From CAWHNT01 sp963830775 (GTDB lineage Bacteria > Pseudomonadota > Alphaproteobacteria > Geminicoccales > Geminicoccaceae), in assembly GCA_963830775.1 (NCBI GenBank), contig CAWHNT010000047.1, positions 186,001-250,000 of the forward strand: a stretch of 64,000 nucleotides of DNA. Reading direction: 5' to 3'. The translations under genes and the position numbers were made by a program. The notes below the pieces were generated by a model, which was not told where the DNA came from, did no database searches, and saw nothing but the letters and a program-made list of their open reading frames with translations. This document shows positions 59,666 to 64,000 of the stretch, one piece after another (the first letter of the stretch is position 1; each line of letters starts with the position of its first letter).

Positions 59666-60114
59666 AGCCCTCGAAGAAGACGGCATTGGCGTTCGAGGCC
59701 GTGGTCGACATCGCCTTCCACGGCGGGGCGGAGCCCGTGCAGAGCCAGGACATCGCCAGGCGCCTGCAGCTTCCGCGGCGCTATCTCGAGCAGGTGCTGC
59801 AGCAACTCGTCCGCTGCAACGTCCTGCGCGGCGTGCGCGGGCCGCGGGGCGGCTACCGGCTGGCGCGCGAGCGGCGGCGGGTGACGGTGGGCGAGGTCAT
59901 CCGCGTCCTGGAGGGTGGCGAGGAGCAGCCCAGCGACGTGCCGGCCGGGTCGGGCTCGCCCCTGGGTGCTGCCGTGGTCAACCCCTTCTGGGAGCGGGTC
60001 TCGCGCGAGCTGATGGAGCGGCTTGACCGGGTGACCATCGAGGACCTCTGCCGCGAGGCCGAGTCGCAGTCGCTCGAGAGCGAAGGTCGCGGCAACTTCG
60101 ACTTCGTGATCTGA
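59659..60114 (+). CDS. Rrf2-family transcription regulator without the Fe-S cysteines
   Basis: The 151-aa protein has the Rrf2 winged-helix (SQDIARRLQLPRRYLEQVLQ, then LVRCNVLRGVRGPRGGYRLA) and the dimer helix. IscR-type regulators have three clustered cysteines after the wing; here that segment (GEEQPSDVPAGSGSPLG) has none, and the only cysteines are Cys-54 and one near Cys-134. That makes it more like CymR-type members that sense cysteine metabolism. cysK lies 61 bases downstream on the same strand, and CymR binds O-acetylserine sulfhydrylase in Bacillus; the parallel is suggestive only. The ATG at 59659 overlaps the dut stop. Confidence 0.88.
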   Translation: MLKPSKKTALAFEAVVDIAFHGGAEPVQSQDIARRLQLPRRYLEQVLQQLVRCNVLRGVRGPRGGYRLARERRRVTVGEVIRVLEGGEEQPSDVPAGSGSPLGAAVVNPFWERVSRELMERLDRVTIEDLCREAESQSLESEGRGNFDFVI

Positions 60115-60175
60115 TCCTGGCACACTGCACCTGCCGGCGGCACGGATCGTCGTGCTGCCGCGGGGAGCCTTGGTG

Positions 60176-61147
60176 ATGGTTAGGGAGAACGAGCAGCCCC
60201 CCGTGGGCGGGACGGAGCGGATCCACGATTCGATCTGCGCGGTGATCGGCGGCACCCCGCTCGTGCGCCTGCAACGGCTGCCGGCCGAGGCCGGCTGCGA
60301 GGCCGAGCTCCTGGTCAAGCTCGAGACCTTCAATCCCCTGTCCTCGGTGAAGGACCGGATCGCCCTCTCGATGATCGAGGCCGCCGAGCGGGCCGGGCGG
60401 ATCAAGCCGGACACGCTGATCGTCGAGCCCACCTCCGGCAACACCGGCATAGCGCTCGCCTACATCTGCGCTGCCAAGGGCTACCGCCTCGTGCTCACCA
60501 TGCCGGAGAGCATGTCGCTGGAGCGGCGCAAGATGCTGCGCATGTTCGGCGCCGAGCTCGAGCTGACGCCGGCGGCACTCGGCATGCGCGGTGCGCTCGC
60601 CGCCGCCCGCCGCATCCTGGCCGAGCATCCCAACGCGATCATGCTCCAGCAGTTCGAGAACCCGGCCAACCCGGCTGTCCATCGCCGCACGACGGCCGAG
60701 GAGATCTGGCGCGACACCGGCGGCCGGCTGCACGCGCTCGTGGTGGGCGTGGGCACCGGCGGCACGCTCACCGGCTGCGCCCAGGTGCTGAAGCCGCGCC
60801 TGCCCGGTCTCCAGGTCATCGCCGTCGAGCCCGAGGACAGCCCCGTGCTCTCGGGCGGAAGGCCAGGCCCGCACAAGATCCAGGGTATCGGCGCCGGCTT
60901 CGTGCCAGGCAACCTCGACCGCTCGCTGATCGACGAGGTGATCCGGATCGGCAACGAGACCGCCTTCACCACCGCCCGCCGTGCCGCTGCCCTAGAAGGC
61001 ATCCCCGCCGGCATCTCGTCCGGCGCCACGATCGCGGCCGCCCTCGAGGTCGGCAGCCGGCCCGGCATGGCCGGCAAGCGGATCGTCACCATCGTGGCGT
61101 CCGGGGCCGAGCGCTACCTCTCCACCGAGCTCTTCACCGAGCTGTAG
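60176..61147 (+). CDS. cysK: Cysteine synthase (O-acetylserine sulfhydrylase)
   Basis: CysK makes cysteine from O-acetylserine and sulfide with PLP. The 323-aa protein has ICAVIGGTPLVRLQRLP, the cofactor lysine in FNPLSSVKDRIALSMIE, the asparagine loop EPTSGNTGIALAYICAAKG, VVGVGTGGTLTGCAQVL (phosphate-binding) and GISSGATIAAALEV. The ATG at 60176 with GGGGAG eight bases upstream was chosen over GTG 60152. It belongs with the upstream Rrf2 gene. Confidence 0.95.
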   Translation: MVRENEQPPVGGTERIHDSICAVIGGTPLVRLQRLPAEAGCEAELLVKLETFNPLSSVKDRIALSMIEAAERAGRIKPDTLIVEPTSGNTGIALAYICAAKGYRLVLTMPESMSLERRKMLRMFGAELELTPAALGMRGALAAARRILAEHPNAIMLQQFENPANPAVHRRTTAEEIWRDTGGRLHALVVGVGTGGTLTGCAQVLKPRLPGLQVIAVEPEDSPVLSGGRPGPHKIQGIGAGFVPGNLDRSLIDEVIRIGNETAFTTARRAAALEGIPAGISSGATIAAALEVGSRPGMAGKRIVTIVASGAERYLSTELFTEL

Positions 61148-61303
61148 GCGAGGCCCGGAAGCCCGCGCCGGCCCGGCGCCCCGGTGCTGAGGCGGTGGGG
61201 ACACAGGTGATGCTGCATAGCAGCATTGATGCTGGCGTGCGTGAAAACTGAAACATTTGGGGCGTATGTCTCGGTGCGTCGCCACCTCGAGACGAGAACG
61301 TCC

Positions 61304-62242
61304 ATGACCTCCTCCGCCGCCACGAGCGCCCAGGACAGCCGGGTAGCTCGCGGAATCGGCTTCGCGCTCCTGAGCTATGCCTGCTTCTCCACCGCCGATG
61401 CCATGGTGAAGCTGTCGAGCGCCCATTTCTCGGTCTTCCAGATCGCGTTCACCCTGTCCGTGTTCGCGCTGATGCCTGTGCTGGTGCTCACCCGCGGCCA
61501 TGGCGGCCTGCGGGCGCTGCGGCCGACCCTGCCCAAGCTCGTGCTGATGCGCGCGCTGCTCACCAGCGCCTGCGCGCTTCTCGTCTGGCAGGCTTTCGGG
61601 ATGATGCCGCTGGCCGACGGCTACGCGATCCTGTTCGCCTCGCCGATCCTGGTCACGGCCCTTTCCGTCCCGCTGCTCGGCGAGCAGGTCGGCTGGCGGC
61701 GGTGGGCCGCCTCGGGCGTCGGGTTCCTGGGCGTCCTGATCATGATCCGCCCCGACTTCGCCACCGTCGGCCTCGGCCACCTCTTCGTCCTGTTGGGCGC
61801 CGGCCTCGGTGCCCTGAGCTTCATCGTGCTGCGCAAGATGGGCCCGCACGAGAAGAGCGCACCCATCCTGTTCTCGCTCTTCTTCACCATCGCTCTCGTC
61901 ACGGCCCCGTTCGCGTTCACGAGCTTCGTCATGCCGACCCCGGGCGAGCTCTTCGTCCTGGCGATGGCCGGGCTCCTGCAGGGTGCGGGACAGACCGGCC
62001 TCGTGCTTGCGACGCGCGACGCGCCGGCCGTCATCGTGGCACCCTTCCAGTACAGCCAGATGCTGTGGGCGGTGCTGTTCGGCGTCACCGTGTTCGGCGA
62101 CAGCCCTGCACCGGTGCTGTTCCTGGGCCTTGGCATCGTGGTCGCCAGTGGCCTCTACACGCTGTGGCGCGAGACCGTGCGCCGGCGTCCGGTCACGCTC
62201 ACGGTCGGTCGCGGCGAGGTCCCGGCGCGCGCTGCGAGGTGA
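61304..62242 (+). CDS. EamA/DMT-family membrane transporter
   Basis: The 312-aa protein has ten hydrophobic segments arranged as two EamA repeats (residues about 18-148 and 160-290). Landmarks are YACFSTADAMVKLSSAHFSV, MPLADGYAILFASPILVTAL and AVIVAPFQYSQMLWAVLFGV. Members export small metabolites such as amino acids, purines or thiol compounds; the substrate is not predictable. The ATG at 61304 was preferred to 61226, which adds 26 residues of unlikely composition. Confidence 0.88.
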   Translation: MTSSAATSAQDSRVARGIGFALLSYACFSTADAMVKLSSAHFSVFQIAFTLSVFALMPVLVLTRGHGGLRALRPTLPKLVLMRALLTSACALLVWQAFGMMPLADGYAILFASPILVTALSVPLLGEQVGWRRWAASGVGFLGVLIMIRPDFATVGLGHLFVLLGAGLGALSFIVLRKMGPHEKSAPILFSLFFTIALVTAPFAFTSFVMPTPGELFVLAMAGLLQGAGQTGLVLATRDAPAVIVAPFQYSQMLWAVLFGVTVFGDSPAPVLFLGLGIVVASGLYTLWRETVRRRPVTLTVGRGEVPARAAR

Positions 62243-62263
62243 TCCGGACGCGGCATGCAGCCG

Positions 62264-63135
62264 TCACGACGGGCGGGTCGTCCGCGTGACGGCGGCCAGC
62301 TGCCTGCGCACGCGTTCCGCCTCGGGATGGTCGGGGGCAAGCACCTTTTCCTGGATCGTGGCCGCCCTGGTCAGCACGGTCCTGGCCTACGCGTACTGCT
62401 TCCGCTCGGCATAGAGGCGGCCCAGATGATAGAGGCTCTGGGCGACCTCGCGGTGGTCGGGTCCCAGGGTCGCCTGCCGGATCGCAAGCGCTTCGCGCAA
62501 CAGGCGGTCGGCTTGCGCATATCTGCGCAGGCCAGCTTCGGCCGTGCCCAGGGCGTCCGTGGTCCGCGCAATCTCGCGCCGGTTCGGCTCGGGGGCCTTA
62601 GCTGGATCGCCAGCGCCCTGCGCAGATAGGGCTCGGCCTTGCTGTAGCCGCCCAGGTCCAGGTGCAGTCGCCCGAGCGCCAGGAGTGTCTGGGCCACTTG
62701 CGGGTGGTCCGGACCCACAGCCTTCTCGCGGATGGCCAGCGCACGGCGATAGAGATTCTGCGCCTGCGTGTTCTGGCCCTGGGCGGCGTAGGTGCCGGCC
62801 AGGAGGTGCAAGATCTTGCCGACCTTGGGGCTCTCAGGACCCAGGGACTTGGTCTGGATGGCGAGCACACGCCCGTACAGCTGCTGGGCCTCGGCATAAT
62901 TCCCCAGCGCGTCTTCGATCTGGGCCAGCTCGTAGACGCGCCGGCCGACCGCGGGATGATCCGAGGCCAGCCCCCGCTGCGCGCGGGCCAGCGCTATCTC
63001 CGCATAGGGTTTGGCTTCGGCGGGCCTGCCTGCCTCGTAGAGGCTGCGCGCAGCCTTTGAGGGGTTGGAGGAGGCGCATCCGGCGGTGCTGGCAAGCAGG
63101 GCCAGGGCGAGCAGCTTGGCGGTCAAGCTCGACAT
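62264..63135 (-). CDS. TPR-repeat lipoprotein, two frameshifts
   Basis: The protein starts MSSLTAKLLALALLASTAGC, a lipoprotein signal with lipobox Cys-20, then carries five or more kinesin-light-chain-like TPR repeats of about 42 residues, each ending in the type LGPDHPQVAQTLLALGRLHL. The frame changes near 62600 (after ALAIQ) and near 62385. The following frames give EPNRREIARTTDALGTAEAG, RQATLGPDHREVAQSLYHLG and finally KVLAPDHPEAERVRRQLAAV, stopping at 62264. Corrected length is about 290 residues. Such TPR proteins scaffold protein complexes; the partner is unknown. Confidence 0.75.
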
Positions 63136-63169
63136 TGGCGGGGTCTCCTCGTCGTCGGTTCAAGGTTGC

Positions 63170-64000
63170 CTATCGCGCATCCTCGAGGGCAGCGGCCCTC
63201 TCCGGCGTTGGCACGATCCGGTAGGCCTCGAGCCAAGCGCCGCTGCCATCGACAGCGGTGCTCGGGAGATAAAGCAGCTCGCCTCTCACCAGAGGCAGCG
63301 TGTGACGTTGTCCTTGCCCGAGCAGCGGGGTGCGAGAGGCGACGCTGCCGTCCTGGAGGCGGATGCCCAGGAGCGTGCCCGGCTGACCGGGGCTGTAGTC
63401 GACCACCCAGGCCTGGCCTGCTGCCAAGGCTACCCGGCTGGGCCAGTACCGGAAGCGGCGCCTGGCCTCGCGGGTGCCGGGCGACGGCGCTCGCCACAGG
63501 AACTCGAACGCGGGCCGTCCGTCCTGGAGCTTGATCGCCAGGGCAACGACGCCGCCGGGATGGGTCTGGTCGGGGACGAAGGTGGCGACCAGAACGACGG
63601 GTCGGCCATCGACCTCGGCGACCACGGGCTGCGTCACCGCCATGCCCGCCCATTCCATGCCGCATGGATCGTCCTCGGTCCCGCACAAGGGCACGATCTG
63701 CTGGCGGTCGTAGAGGGTGCCCAGGTGCTCGGCGTCCAGAAGATAGAGGCCACCCTCCTTGCCGGGCTGGACCAGGACGGCGGGTCCACCTTCGAGCTCG
63801 ACCCGGACTGGGGAATTGGCGCCCAGATCATAGTCGTGCAGCGCCAGGCACTCGAAGAAACCCCTGCCGCTGCACTCGCCGGACGCGGGCCGCAAGGGCC
63901 TGTCCCCCGGCAGCAGGCGCGGGATGAACAGGTTCCGGCATGAGCGCATGCAGGGCTCGTCGGCCCGGAGCGGATCGAACGAGCGGCAGAGCTGCGCATC
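63170..64000 (-). CDS. Beta-propeller-like (PQQ-repeat-like) protein, 5' end beyond the window
   Basis: At least 276 residues are visible and the frame remains open to the window edge. The text reads like PQQ/WD-type propeller blades: LVQPGKEGGLYLLDAEHLGT (the glycine-Leu-Tyr-Leu-Leu-Asp blade motif), PVVLVATFVPDQTHPGGVVA, then AWVVDYSPGQPGTLLGIRLQ and GELLYLPSTAVDGSGAW. Several cysteines near the N-terminal side (FFECLALHDYD, PLCGTEDDPCG) suggest an exported protein with disulfides. It stops 34 bases upstream of the TPR lipoprotein gene, same strand, so both may be co-transcribed. Function unknown. Confidence 0.7.
   Translation of the reverse strand, partial: DAQLCRSFDPLRADEPCMRSCRNLFIPRLLPGDRPLRPASGECSGRGFFECLALHDYDLGANSPVRVELEGGPAVLVQPGKEGGLYLLDAEHLGTLYDRQQIVPLCGTEDDPCGMEWAGMAVTQPVVAEVDGRPVVLVATFVPDQTHPGGVVALAIKLQDGRPAFEFLWRAPSPGTREARRRFRYWPSRVALAAGQAWVVDYSPGQPGTLLGIRLQDGSVASRTPLLGQGQRHTLPLVRGELLYLPSTAVDGSGAWLEAYRIVPTPERAAALEDAR

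Overview
The window comes from a high-G+C alphaproteobacterium, most likely Rhodospirillales-like. This rests on a class I lysyl-tRNA synthetase, the general amino-acid transporter aapJQMP, and the gene order dnaA - rpsT - enoyl-CoA hydratase - mutM - ubiE - (island) - ubiB - coaBC - dut. No 16S gene is present, so the family is left open. Many conserved genes carry single-base frameshifts. Nearly all those I could resolve are one extra copy of a base in a short run, so many 'broken' housekeeping genes are probably sequence errors and not decay; treat frameshift calls with that in mind.

Layout. 0.2-3 kb: sulfate ABC transporter permease (CysT-CysW in one frame) and its binding protein, minus strand. 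3.2-7.8 kb: a remnant of an RTX (calcium-repeat) protein, an unrecognised 180-aa protein and a type I secretion ABC/HlyD pair. 7.8-14.6 kb, minus strand: small unknown genes, a broken NAD-dependent dehydrogenase, a glycine-zipper lipoprotein, then purH-rsmB-lysK. 14.7-24.5 kb: SulP transporter, three degraded small genes (YjbR-like, Excalibur-domain, EAL-like), the ligase-associated DEXH helicase and PdeM phosphoesterase, SufE, an SGNH hydrolase, an unknown gene and an inositol-monophosphatase-like gene. 24.5-29.2 kb: recD2, metC, msrB-msrA. 29.7-33.9 kb: aapJQMP.

33.9-41.7 kb is an accessory island between aapP and gyrB. A minus-strand gene of visibly lower G+C has been cut into pieces. Its 5' end encodes a SIR2-like NAD-binding domain of the type used in phage defence; an IS1-family element follows it, and an IS66-family element with a perfect 8-bp target duplication interrupts the rest. 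That IS66 is itself interrupted inside tnpB by a 2.4-kb element carrying a large serine recombinase. Removing the IS66 and one target copy joins the flanking reading frames exactly, so this is one ancestral gene under nested insertions.

41.7-50.3 kb is the replication-initiation cluster gyrB-recF-dnaN-dnaA (all minus), with a coiled-coil OmpA-like protein gene inserted on the opposite strand between dnaN and dnaA, then rpsT. I found no DnaA-box cluster in the dnaA-rpsT gap. 50.4-61.1 kb: enoyl-CoA hydratase, mutM, ubiE, a single-chain restriction-modification gene plus a small divergent ORF that separate ubiE from ubiB, then ubiB, coaBC, dut, an Rrf2 regulator and cysK. 61.3-64 kb: an EamA-type exporter, a TPR lipoprotein and a beta-propeller-like protein that runs off the end.

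Sulfur metabolism recurs (sulfate uptake, SulP, SufE, MetC, MsrA/B, an Rrf2 regulator next to cysK), but these genes are scattered and do not form one operon.
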